DNA of 16,958 bases, taken from assembly GCA_030619215.1 (NCBI GenBank), contig JAUXBV010000006.1:1-16958 (forward strand). Reading direction: 5' to 3'. The notes under the pieces were generated by a model that saw only the letters and a program-made list of their open reading frames with translations, made no database searches and was not told where the DNA came from. The stretch's first letter is position 1, and the number at the start of each line of letters is the position of its first letter. Below are positions 7,601 through 14,356 of this stretch, in pieces. The position numbers and the translations under genes were made by a program. Source of the DNA: Fibrobacterota bacterium (GTDB lineage: Bacteria > Fibrobacterota > Chitinivibrionia > Chitinivibrionales > JANQEN01).

Positions 7601-8391
7601 GTGTGCTGGTTACTATTTTTCCCGGTACGAACTGCGAGTATGACAGTGCAAGGGCGTTTGAACGTGCAGGCGGTATAGCGGATCAGTTTATTATAAAAAA
7701 CCTCACCCCAAAAGATGTCGATGAAACGCTTGCTGAAATGGCAAAGCGTATTGACAATTCACAGATAATCATGATTCCCGGCGGATTCAGTGCCGGTGAT
7801 GAGCCGGAAGGCTCAGGGAAATTTATCGCAGCAGTATTCAGAAACCCCGTTATAAAGGATGCCATCACACGGCTCATCAATGAACGCGACGGACTGATGC
7901 TTGGCGTTTGTAATGGGTTTCAGGCACTTGCAAAGCTTGGACTGGTTCCCTTTGGAGAGATCAGGGACATGGACGAGCACTGTCCGACTCTTACCTTTAA
8001 TACTATAGGAAGGCACGAATCACAGATGGTGCGGACTAAAATTGTTTCCACTCTTTCACCATGGTTTGCAAATGTTAATCCGGGTGATGTCTATTCGTTG
8101 GCAATTTCCCACGGAGAAGGGCGATTTATTGCAGAAGATAGTGTCATGAAATCAATGATTGAAAACGGCCAGGTCGCAACCCAATATGTTGATATAGACG
8201 GTAATCCCAGCTATGATATCGAGTTTAACCCGAACGGCTCGCTCCATGCGGTTGAAGGAATCACAAGCCCGGACGGAAGAATCCTCGGTAAAATGGGCCA
8301 CTCGGAGAGAGTTGGAACCAATGTAGCCAAGAATATTGAAGGTAATAAGGATCAGAAGATTTTTGAGGCAGGGGTAGGGTATTTTATTTAG
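4612..8391 (+). CDS. purL: Phosphoribosylformylglycinamidine synthase, single-chain (clade II type)
   Basis: Fourth step of purine synthesis: FGAR, glutamine and ATP to FGAM, glutamate, ADP and phosphate, in the cytoplasm. 1259 aa from this start. Order: PurS-like N-terminal domain (about 1-155), linker domain (about 165-230) with T-Y-W-S-D-H-C-R-H-T (221-230, His226), first AIRS half with E-T-H-N-H-P-T (326-332) and G-G-A-I-R-D, second AIRS half (about 640-960), then a class I glutamine amidotransferase (about 996-1259). The amidotransferase nucleophile is Cys1100 in G-V-C-N-G-F, with His1230 and Glu1232 in G-H-S-E-R completing the triad. The opening V-R-R-I-F-V-E-K-K and the length fit the clade II PurL family. 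An ATG three bases earlier (4609) is also in frame, but GGAG at 4601-4604 sits only 4 nt from it and 7 nt from 4612. Its GC content is visibly higher than its neighbours. It converges with the next gene across 17 bp. Confidence 0.95.
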   Translation: MSNVRRIFVEKKKGFDVAAQHLFVDCKDYLGIRNLEGVRILVRYDIEGVSDEDYQAARTTIFSEPPVDIVHDENIEIAKDECMFAIEYLPGQYDQRADSAAQCIQIMTHGQAPDVKAAQAIILKGKLGEDDVNTVKKYLINPVDSHEAMLEKPETLKEEITVPEEVETLAGLTTMSNDELEKLRNELGLAMSQADLQFIRKYFSEEEKRDPTITEVRVLDTYWSDHCRHTTFLTRIKEVKIADSPLTVPIKKSFEDYQKARQFVYEDKDKPMCLMDIANMRMKEMRKKGELDDLVLSDEINACTIVVEAELDNGKKEDWLVLFKNETHNHPTEIEPFGGAATCLGGAIRDPLSGRSYVYHAMRVTGCGDPRKTLEETLPGKLPQRKISVEAAHGYSSYGNQIGLATGIVSEIYNEGYIAKRMEIGAVIGAAPKKNVIREKPVAGDVVILVGGRTGRDGCGGATGSSKAHTEESIITCGAEVQKGNPPTERKIQRLFRNPEVSRMIKKCNDFGAGGVSISVGELADGLLINLDAVPKKYEGLDGTELAISESQERMSIMVDKNNVDRFVQFAREENLEATPVATVTDGNRVRMVLRGKDIVNISREFIDTNGVIQDTVIEVVAPDESKNPLSSTLPEVEAQSNLELAWLANLADLNVCSQRGLVERFDSTIGAASVLLPFGGKYQITPAECMVAKLPVMEGDTVTGTIMSYGFDPTVSTWSPFHGAVYSVVEAVSKVVAAGGDHKKIRMTLQEYFEKLLDKPKRWGKPFSALLGAFHAQEGFGIPAVGGKDSMSGTFENIHVPPTLVTFAVCPTNVNTTISPEFKKSGSTVVYIPCKRGKDEMPDFEWLNKQYEQVTKLIKEKKIISAHTVRTGGIAATVTKMAIGNKIGVEFTTSLDRNYLFGSHIGSLVCEVDSQFDPDKLFTSGEKYKVLGKTIDEPSITINGTAISLDKALKTWEATLEPIFPTKAEMPSGTPTAVSDDRRSASKPKVKIAKPRVLVTIFPGTNCEYDSARAFERAGGIADQFIIKNLTPKDVDETLAEMAKRIDNSQIIMIPGGFSAGDEPEGSGKFIAAVFRNPVIKDAITRLINERDGLMLGVCNGFQALAKLGLVPFGEIRDMDEHCPTLTFNTIGRHESQMVRTKIVSTLSPWFANVNPGDVYSLAISHGEGRFIAEDSVMKSMIENGQVATQYVDIDGNPSYDIEFNPNGSLHAVEGITSPDGRILGKMGHSERVGTNVAKNIEGNKDQKIFEAGVGYFI

Positions 8392-8408
8392 GACAGGTAT
8401 TGTTTGGG

Positions 8409-9650
8409 TTAAAAGCGTCTAGAATACTGCACACCTATTAAGCCTGATGCTGTTTCATGTTCACTTTCCCACAGTCTGTATTTCTTATTATACACCAGGC
8501 CGATAGTGCCAAATGTTAAAGACGTAGAGAATAATACTATACTACCTGTCAGGAAGATATTACCTCTTGTTTTGTAAGATGGATCCTTTTCATTTTCATA
8601 AGTATAATATGCTGGATTGTTATATTCATGATAGGATTTTAATGAAAGTAATAAACACACCATACTGCCGCCTAACATACCAAGGCTGGTAAATCGCTGC
8701 CATCGGCCGTTGTTATAGGGGTTGATTGTGTCTTTGTACTGAATAACCGAGTAGACATTTTGAACCAGTAGTCTTTTCTGATTATTTATCTCAGTAACTA
8801 ACGTTTCTATACATTTTTCCAATACTTCGCTGACAGCTCCTTCAGCTTCAGTACCGGCTGCATTTATGATCTTACCGGTTTTTACATCAATTACTCTCAG
8901 GGACATTAAAAGTAGTTTGTCAAGCTTATCGATGCGGCCTATTGCAATCATTTCGGCTCCGAGCACTTGCCCCGCTTCAATAGCACACTCTGAGGATGAA
9001 CAGGCAATTTGTTGAAATCCCTGTTCCTTAAGGACCGTTACCATCTCTTCCCGTTCGACAAGTGTAAAAGATCCTGTTTTTATTAATTCAGCCCGAAGTT
9101 TGTCTGTTATTATTTTTACTTCATATTCTTCGAATAGGTCAGACTTGAAATCAAGAAGCGCCATAGTTTTTTTGTCAATTGATGCAAGGTTGTCAATTGT
9201 TTTAGTATCTTCTAATTTTTTTCCGTATATAAGGCATTCTGCCATACCACTTACCATTATGCCGGCATTTGTATTTACAGGGAAGGATATCTGCTCTTCA
9301 AAAAACATTTTGCCTTTTTTATCCCATTTACTAATGTAAACGGTTATCGAGCTGTCAATTTTTATAATTTTCCCTGAAACGCCGCATGTTGCATTTTTCT
9401 CCCATATAACCTTTTTTCTCTTTTTTACATCATCTCCTATGAAGGTTTTCGATTGAATAATCTTAATATCTGAGCGGAATTCAATCTCCTGCTTCAGGAG
9501 TGTTATAATTATTGAAAGCCTCGTAGAGTCGTAATTTACTATCTCAGGTATGTCAAATACCCATACCCTTTCGGCATACAAAGTAGGTGCAGAAAAAAAT
9601 AAAAATAATAGGCCAATGATTAAAGGTTTAATAACGGTTCTTTTTTTCAT
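8409..9650 (-). CDS. CsgG-like periplasmic protein with C-terminal transmembrane hairpin
   Basis: 413 aa. Signal peptide about 1-26 (L-Y-A then E-R-V-W). Residues 27-150 form an alpha/beta region with no name I can give. Residues 160-290 match the CsgG/HfaB-like pattern: M-A-L-L-D-F (163-168), D-K-L-R-A-E-L (183-189), T-G-S-F-T-L-V-E-R-E-E-M (192-203), L-K-E-Q-G-F-Q-Q (207-214), C-S-S-S-E-C-A (217-223), then G-A-E-M-I-A-I-G (231-238) and R-V-I-D-V-K-T-G-K (252-260). In CsgG this fold assembles an outer-membrane secretion channel, but many relatives have other roles. Two hydrophobic helices (about 320-337 and 365-388) form a hairpin near the C-terminus, not part of CsgG. There is no lipobox and no clear ribosome site before the ATG. 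It follows the protease gene by 59 bp and is probably cotranscribed with it. Confidence 0.72.
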   Translation of the reverse strand: MKKRTVIKPLIIGLLFLFFSAPTLYAERVWVFDIPEIVNYDSTRLSIIITLLKQEIEFRSDIKIIQSKTFIGDDVKKRKKVIWEKNATCGVSGKIIKIDSSITVYISKWDKKGKMFFEEQISFPVNTNAGIMVSGMAECLIYGKKLEDTKTIDNLASIDKKTMALLDFKSDLFEEYEVKIITDKLRAELIKTGSFTLVEREEMVTVLKEQGFQQIACSSSECAIEAGQVLGAEMIAIGRIDKLDKLLLMSLRVIDVKTGKIINAAGTEAEGAVSEVLEKCIETLVTEINNQKRLLVQNVYSVIQYKDTINPYNNGRWQRFTSLGMLGGSMVCLLLSLKSYHEYNNPAYYTYENEKDPSYKTRGNIFLTGSIVLFSTSLTFGTIGLVYNKKYRLWESEHETASGLIGVQYSRRF

Positions 9651-9709
9651 CTGTTCAGCTAAATTTAAGGATATTTTAAAAAAACACTTTTAATAATCTA
9701 AAAAATCTT

Positions 9710-11887
9710 TTATCGGCGTTTAGCTTTTTTACCACCGGTATATTTTTGTTTTTCTTTGACCGAAGAGATTGTCATTTGATGTAAAATAACCGGGACCTGT
9801 GACGCTGCAAATCCGAATCTTCCATGATCCGAAGGATAGATGTTTCCACTGTAATTGAGAAGTGTCTCCTCTGAAGTTCTTAAGGTTATTTTCCCTTTAT
9901 TAATAATTAATATTAGGCGATTTGTATTATTAAAAAAATCAGGTGATAGTGAGATCTTTTTTATAATCCTTGTCTTCTTTTTCTTGACTGATAATAGGCT
10001 GAGCTTTTTATCCTTTTTTGAAAATCTCAGTGCAATTTTTCCATTACTGTTTTTCCGGAAAAAGATTTCAAAGGAGCTGTTTTTATCACCTTTCCCCAGT
10101 GATACAAGGAGATTCATCACGAAATTATCAAGCCGGTACTTTGTAAATTCAATATACCGCGTTTTTTTACCCTTGCCAAGCAGAATACACCCGGCATCGG
10201 TAAAGTGCCATGGAAGTGGTGACCTGCTTTCAGAGGTATATTGATACCACCAGGTGGATTTCAGGTTAAAATAGTCGGAAAACCAGAAGGAGAGCAGCCC
10301 AGGCTCGTATGAATGCGAAGTTTTAAGAAGGTTGTCAGGTACTTCTGAAACAGTTAAGCTGTCAAAAGAGGCTTTGCTTTCTACCGAGTAGAACCCGATC
10401 CTTCCCTGATTGGAATATTCGGCCTGTGATGAAAATATGCATTTTTTATCTAAAAAGCAGGAGATGTTTTTCCCGGCAGCATTTATCGCCATTGTATACC
10501 ATTTGTCAGTTATATCGATACCCGGTTTTTTCTCCATTATGACAAACCAGCCGAACGGTCGTTTGCAATGGTAAGCTATCTGTGCTTTATCTGTTTCTCT
10601 ATGGATTCTGAAAAGATAAAAACCGTCGGACGTTTCCCTGAAGATAAGGCCGGCTCTGCTGTCATCATGCTCATCAGAAATCTTCAACCTGGCCTGTACA
10701 GTATAGTTTTCCCATGTTGTATCGCCAAGGTAGATAGCATGGAGGACTTCATTGCTCTCGAATTGATTGAGGGTGCTCTTTTCAAGGAACCATGTCCGTT
10801 TGTCAGTACCGCCGGTATACTGCTCCCACGTTTCAAATGTTTTCGGATCATCGAAATCTTCTTTAAACAGTAATTTTTCAGATTCATACTTATATGATAC
10901 TTTACTGCCTTCAGTATCTTCCCTTTTCTTTCCGGTATATACAGTAAGGTTTCTTTCGGGTGTTAATGTAACGGTAATATCCTGAGTTTTGTCGAATACC
11001 ATTCCTTTTATCCATGTTTCATAACCGTCTTTCATAATGCATATTTCATGCCAGCCCCGGGTAGCGCTTATTTTTTGAGAAGGATTTAATTTCTTCTGTT
11101 GCCAATCCAAAAATATGGATGCGTCGGAAAGATTTGTTTTAATGGTAAGGGCTACGGTATCACTTCCATGACTCTTAAGTGATATATCCTTTAGGAGGGA
11201 GTCAACAAAGTGGCATGGTACGATAAAGTTAACACCGGATGCGAACAGCAACCTTACGACACCGATAACGTTACCGTTTTCGTTGGTAACCGGCCCTCCG
11301 CTGTTCCCCGGGTTTACCGGTGCGTCAATCTGTATTTTTGAAAGGGTACCCCGGTCGTCATGCCGGAGGGCTGAGATTGAGCCTTTGCACACGGTAATCT
11401 CCGGCCCGCGCTGTATCACAGTGAACTGGTCGCCAAAGGGGTAGCCGAAAACCCATATCGGCATTGTCTCAGACAGCTTTTCATTACTGTCAATAGTTAT
11501 AAACGGCGTCTCGATGCTCTCTTTTGTCCGCAATATAGCAATATCATTATCTTTGTCCAGGGTGAGAATCGTTGCAGGTATTACCTTGTGATCTTTAGAA
11601 CCGCTGTTTTGGATAATATTTATCTGTGTAATCGGGGCGGGAAAAGTGAGGTTGTAAATTGAAAGCTGCGGCTGAACAACATGGTAATTGGTTAAAATAT
11701 GGCCATATTTACTTATGAAAAATCCGGTGCCTGTTGTCGGTATCTCATCTCCGGTAAGCGGAAACTTGTGCTTGACCTTGATATATACGGTTGATTTTTT
11801 AATGTTGTCGATTGATTCTTCAGGAATTGATGCGCTATAAATAGATATAAAGCTTATTATTATAATTAGCAGGAATATTTTTTTCAT
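9710..11887 (-). CDS. Exported HtrA-like (S1C) serine protease with PEGA and two LamG/DUF1080-like domains
   Basis: 725 aa. Signal peptide about 1-19. The trypsin-like domain (about 25-235) has an intact triad: His69 in T-N-Y-H-V-V, Asp115 in D-N-D-I-A-I-L, Ser196 in N-P-G-N-S-G-G-P. Residues 245-310 form a PEGA domain (V-A-L-T-I-K-T-N then D-G-Y-E and a beta-rich end), a surface-associated module. Residues 339-516 look like a concanavalin-type sandwich of the DUF1080/LamG kind (L-L-F-K-E-D-F-D-D at the start, R-A-G-L-I-F-R in the middle, F-D-S-L-T-V at the end). Residues 533-710 look like a second, more diverged copy (F-W-F-S-D-Y-F, then G-R-F-G-F, M-T-I-S-S-V). The tail is basic. No PDZ domain is seen, unlike DegP. 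Function unknown; the sandwich domains suggest binding of glycans or protein surfaces, placing proteolysis there. ATG at 11887 has AAAGG 7 nt upstream, and a strong promoter precedes it. Confidence 0.85.
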   Translation of the reverse strand: MKKIFLLIIIISFISIYSASIPEESIDNIKKSTVYIKVKHKFPLTGDEIPTTGTGFFISKYGHILTNYHVVQPQLSIYNLTFPAPITQINIIQNSGSKDHKVIPATILTLDKDNDIAILRTKESIETPFITIDSNEKLSETMPIWVFGYPFGDQFTVIQRGPEITVCKGSISALRHDDRGTLSKIQIDAPVNPGNSGGPVTNENGNVIGVVRLLFASGVNFIVPCHFVDSLLKDISLKSHGSDTVALTIKTNLSDASIFLDWQQKKLNPSQKISATRGWHEICIMKDGYETWIKGMVFDKTQDITVTLTPERNLTVYTGKKREDTEGSKVSYKYESEKLLFKEDFDDPKTFETWEQYTGGTDKRTWFLEKSTLNQFESNEVLHAIYLGDTTWENYTVQARLKISDEHDDSRAGLIFRETSDGFYLFRIHRETDKAQIAYHCKRPFGWFVIMEKKPGIDITDKWYTMAINAAGKNISCFLDKKCIFSSQAEYSNQGRIGFYSVESKASFDSLTVSEVPDNLLKTSHSYEPGLLSFWFSDYFNLKSTWWYQYTSESRSPLPWHFTDAGCILLGKGKKTRYIEFTKYRLDNFVMNLLVSLGKGDKNSSFEIFFRKNSNGKIALRFSKKDKKLSLLSVKKKKTRIIKKISLSPDFFNNTNRLILIINKGKITLRTSEETLLNYSGNIYPSDHGRFGFAASQVPVILHQMTISSVKEKQKYTGGKKAKRR

Positions 11888-11926
11888 TACAGAGCCTTTA
11901 AAAATTTAACCGAATATGTTTTCTAT

Positions 11927-11955
11927 ATTGTAATAACGTTTTTCAAATTTGTCAA
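11927..11955 (-). promoter_or_regulatory. Strong sigma70-type promoter for the protease/CsgG-like operon
   Basis: On the minus strand a perfect TTGACA (11950-11955) is followed by exactly 17 bp and TACAAT (11927-11932). The predicted start of transcription is about 33 nt before the ATG at 11887. It is the best housekeeping-type promoter match I see in the window. Confidence 0.72.
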
Positions 11956-12014
11956 ACATAGTTGCAGAATTAAGAAATATAATTTGCACTACCGGTGATA
12001 AGGACTATACAAAA

Positions 12015-12509
12015 CTATTGTTGTTTCCCACAGCATTTCTTGAACTTTTTGCCGCTGCCACAGGAACACGGATCATTTCTTTTTAATTTTGGCTCTGATC
12101 GGATGACCTGCTTAGGTGTAGGAAATTCAGCTCCATAGTAATACCAACTGTTATTATACTTCGTAAACTTGCCTATTTCGTGATGCCTGTTTGTCAGACC
12201 CTTATCAATGTAATGAGCAACAAATTCAACCTTTCCTTCCGTATCATTTGGGCCGCCGTCTTCTGTATTAAGGATTTCCAGTTTCTGCCATTGTGCTTTT
12301 TGAGACCATCTGCGAATACCTTCTTCATCAAACTGCCCCAGCTTTTCAGGCAAAATCGTGTTGGTAATATAGGCAATTTCTTTTTTAACATAGGCACTGT
12401 ACCTTGAACGCATGAGCTCTTCCGGGGTTTTGGCAAAGCGCTTTCCATTAATAAGAGGCTCACAACATTCCGAATAGTTTTTTTGCGAGCCACAGGGGCA
12501 TTGTTCCAT
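12015..12509 (-). CDS. YchJ/UPF0225-family protein with two SEC-C zinc motifs
   Basis: 164 aa, cytoplasmic, close to the usual family length. It has a SEC-C motif at each end. The first is C4-x-C6 with C15-C16 (C-P-C-G-S, then E-C-C-E-P-L); the second is C148-x-C150 with C159-C160 ([15 protein letters not shown]). The same Cys pattern binds one zinc at the C-terminus of SecA. Between them is the NTF2-like YchJ core (about 30-130) with [10 protein letters not shown] (31-40), F-V-A-H-Y (96-100) and E-I-G-K-F (111-115). The molecular role of the family is not established. It sits alone between two protease genes, 127 bp from the downstream one and 178 bp from htrA, with a terminator upstream and a promoter candidate of its own, so it is probably a single-gene unit. 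Confidence 0.9.
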   Translation of the reverse strand: MEQCPCGSQKNYSECCEPLINGKRFAKTPEELMRSRYSAYVKKEIAYITNTILPEKLGQFDEEGIRRWSQKAQWQKLEILNTEDGGPNDTEGKVEFVAHYIDKGLTNRHHEIGKFTKYNNSWYYYGAEFPTPKQVIRSEPKLKRNDPCSCGSGKKFKKCCGKQQ

Positions 12510-12537
12510 ACTACTTGTTTTCCTTTAATCTGAATTT

Positions 12538-12566
12538 ATTATAAGAATTGCTTAGTTTAGCATAAA
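12538..12566 (-). promoter_or_regulatory. Possible promoter for the YchJ-family gene
   Basis: On the minus strand TTTATG (12561-12566), 17 bp and a perfect TATAAT (12538-12543) precede the ATG at 12509 by about 28 bp. The -35 is weak. It lies after the htrA terminator, which fits an independent start. Confidence 0.42.
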
Positions 12567-12621
12567 ATAATAAGAGCATAATATAATTATAAGATTTCTG
12601 CAGATTTTGTTTTATTGCTTC

Positions 12622-12658
12622 AAAAAAAAACGGGAAAAACCTTTCGATTTTTCCCGTT
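12622..12658 (-). terminator. Rho-independent terminator after htrA
   Basis: Minus-strand AACGGGAAAAA, an 8-nt loop and TTTTTCCCGTT form an 11-bp perfect stem followed by seven more T. It lies 30 bp downstream of the htrA stop. The plus strand also has a T tract two bases after the stem, so it could work both ways, but no plus-strand gene feeds into it. Confidence 0.9.
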
Positions 12659-12687
12659 ACTTTTTTAATAATTAAAATTTTATCTTA

Positions 12688-14262
12688 CTATTCAACCTTA
12701 AAAGCAATGAAAAAGGACTGCCCCTCACGCTCAACATAAAGAAGAATAGAATCTTTGGATTTCGCGCGGCTGATAATTTTTTTAAAAACTTTTACATCGT
12801 TGACTATGACAAAATCATTATTCTGGACTTTTACTTTTTTGATGACGTCATATTTTCTCAGTCCTTTTCGGGCAGCCCATGACGAGGAAGCAATATCGAG
12901 TACGACGATCCCTTTTACCTTTGCTCCTAATCCAAGGCGGTCTCTCATTTCCCTGGTTATATTTCCGACCTTGAAACCGACCTTTTTTGTCACGTCAACC
13001 TCGGCCGGTTTTTTATCTTCTGTCTTCTTGTCCTTTGAGGATAATTTTTTGATCTCTTTTTCATCCCTGCTTGCAAGGGTAACTGTGAGTTTCATTTTTT
13101 TACCATTGCGAATAATTTCAACGGGAACTTTTTTGCCCGGCGTAATACCGGCGACAGTATTTCTGAGAGAATTGGCGCCTTTGGTTTCAATGCCGTCAAT
13201 TGTTAAGACTACATCACCGGTTTTTACCCCCGATTTTTTAGCTGGTTGACCATCGAAAACGTCGTTAATTAAAACGCCTTTTCGTGTTTTAAGTCCCAAC
13301 GCTTCTTTCATTGCATGGTCAATATCACTGATTTGCACACCGAGCCAGCCACGAGATACAGCGCCTTTATAGATAAGCTGCTCCATTATTCTTCGCGCCA
13401 TGTTGATGGGGATCGCGAATCCGATACCCATGTAACCACCGGAGCGCGTATAGATCATAGTATTGATGCCGATCAGCTCTCCTTCAATGTTAACCAGTGC
13501 CCCACCCGAGTTACCCGGATTGATTGCAGCATCGGTCTGGATAAAATTCTGGTACATGGAGATACCGCTTTGATGGCGGCCAAGTGCGGACACTATGCCG
13601 GTAGTAACCGTTGACGAAAGGTTGAATGGATTACCCACAGCCAATACCCAGTCACCGGGACGCAGTTTACCTGAATCTCCCAGGTAAGCAACCGGAAGGT
13701 CATTTACTTTTTCTTTAATTTTTATTACTGCGACATCGGAAAGAGAGTCAACACCAACGATTTCAGCTTCAAATTCACGTTCATCGTGCGTTTCTACGGT
13801 AATTTCGTCTGCATCACCGACAACATGGTAGTTTGTCAGAATATAGCCGTCTTTTGATACAATAACACCGGATCCGACTCCTGAGGTGCGTCTCTCTTCC
13901 TGCCTTTCCTGTGGTCTTTTCTGTTGTTGTTTTCGCCGCGGGGCGCCGAAGAATTCTTCAAAAGGATTATTATAGAAAAATTGAGAGAATGGATCCCGAT
14001 AGATTACGGTGTCTATTTTTGTTGAAGTAACCGATACAACCGTCGGAATAACCTCATCTGCAATATCCGCAAAGACATTCCTGAAAGATTCAAACTGAGC
14101 GGATTTTTTTATTGAAGGTTTTTTCTCCGCCCCAAAGGTAATGGAGTCCTTTTGCGGTTTTTTATTGTCGGCAAAGGAGAATTTACAATTAAAAATAAAA
14201 ATACCGATTGCCAGGATTGAAATGATATAAACGGGGATAAATGGTTTTGAAAACTTTTTCAT
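12688..14262 (-). CDS. htrA: Do-family periplasmic serine endopeptidase (DegP/DegQ/HtrA)
   Basis: 524 aa. The N-terminal hydrophobic stretch (10-27), ending near F-A-D, is a signal peptide or anchor. The protease domain (about 60-290) has the full triad: His146 in T-N-Y-H-V-V, Asp176 in L-S-D-V-A-V-I, Ser252 in N-P-G-N-S-G-G-A. Two PDZ domains follow: PDZ1 about 298-397 (S-R-G-W-L-G-V-Q, then G-V-K-T-G-D-V-V) and PDZ2 about 428-521. A Lys-rich linker (400-426) separates them. Loop LA (about 105-127) is rich in Gln and Arg. The family degrades or refolds misfolded envelope proteins. The start is secured by GGAGG 8 nt before the ATG. It lies 94 bp after guaB on the same strand and ends at a strong terminator. 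The envelope-stress promoter expected for such a gene is not recognisable. Confidence 0.95.
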   Translation of the reverse strand: MKKFSKPFIPVYIISILAIGIFIFNCKFSFADNKKPQKDSITFGAEKKPSIKKSAQFESFRNVFADIADEVIPTVVSVTSTKIDTVIYRDPFSQFFYNNPFEEFFGAPRRKQQQKRPQERQEERRTSGVGSGVIVSKDGYILTNYHVVGDADEITVETHDEREFEAEIVGVDSLSDVAVIKIKEKVNDLPVAYLGDSGKLRPGDWVLAVGNPFNLSSTVTTGIVSALGRHQSGISMYQNFIQTDAAINPGNSGGALVNIEGELIGINTMIYTRSGGYMGIGFAIPINMARRIMEQLIYKGAVSRGWLGVQISDIDHAMKEALGLKTRKGVLINDVFDGQPAKKSGVKTGDVVLTIDGIETKGANSLRNTVAGITPGKKVPVEIIRNGKKMKLTVTLASRDEKEIKKLSSKDKKTEDKKPAEVDVTKKVGFKVGNITREMRDRLGLGAKVKGIVVLDIASSSWAARKGLRKYDVIKKVKVQNNDFVIVNDVKVFKKIISRAKSKDSILLYVEREGQSFFIAFKVE

Positions 14263-14356
14263 GATATTGTCCTCCTCATGTTAGTTATATAAACTCCAGC
14301 CTCCAAAATAATTTCGAGTGCAGAATGAATTTATTGTGTTTATAGGATGAGAAGCT

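Noticed and set aside
7902..7990. purL amidotransferase domain as a separate purQ
   Set aside because: The frame is continuous with the synthetase part and the length fits single-chain PurL.
12755..13249. 164-codon plus-strand frame opposite the htrA PDZ region
   Set aside because: Shadow of a well-supported gene; composition is low-complexity Phe/Ser/Thr.
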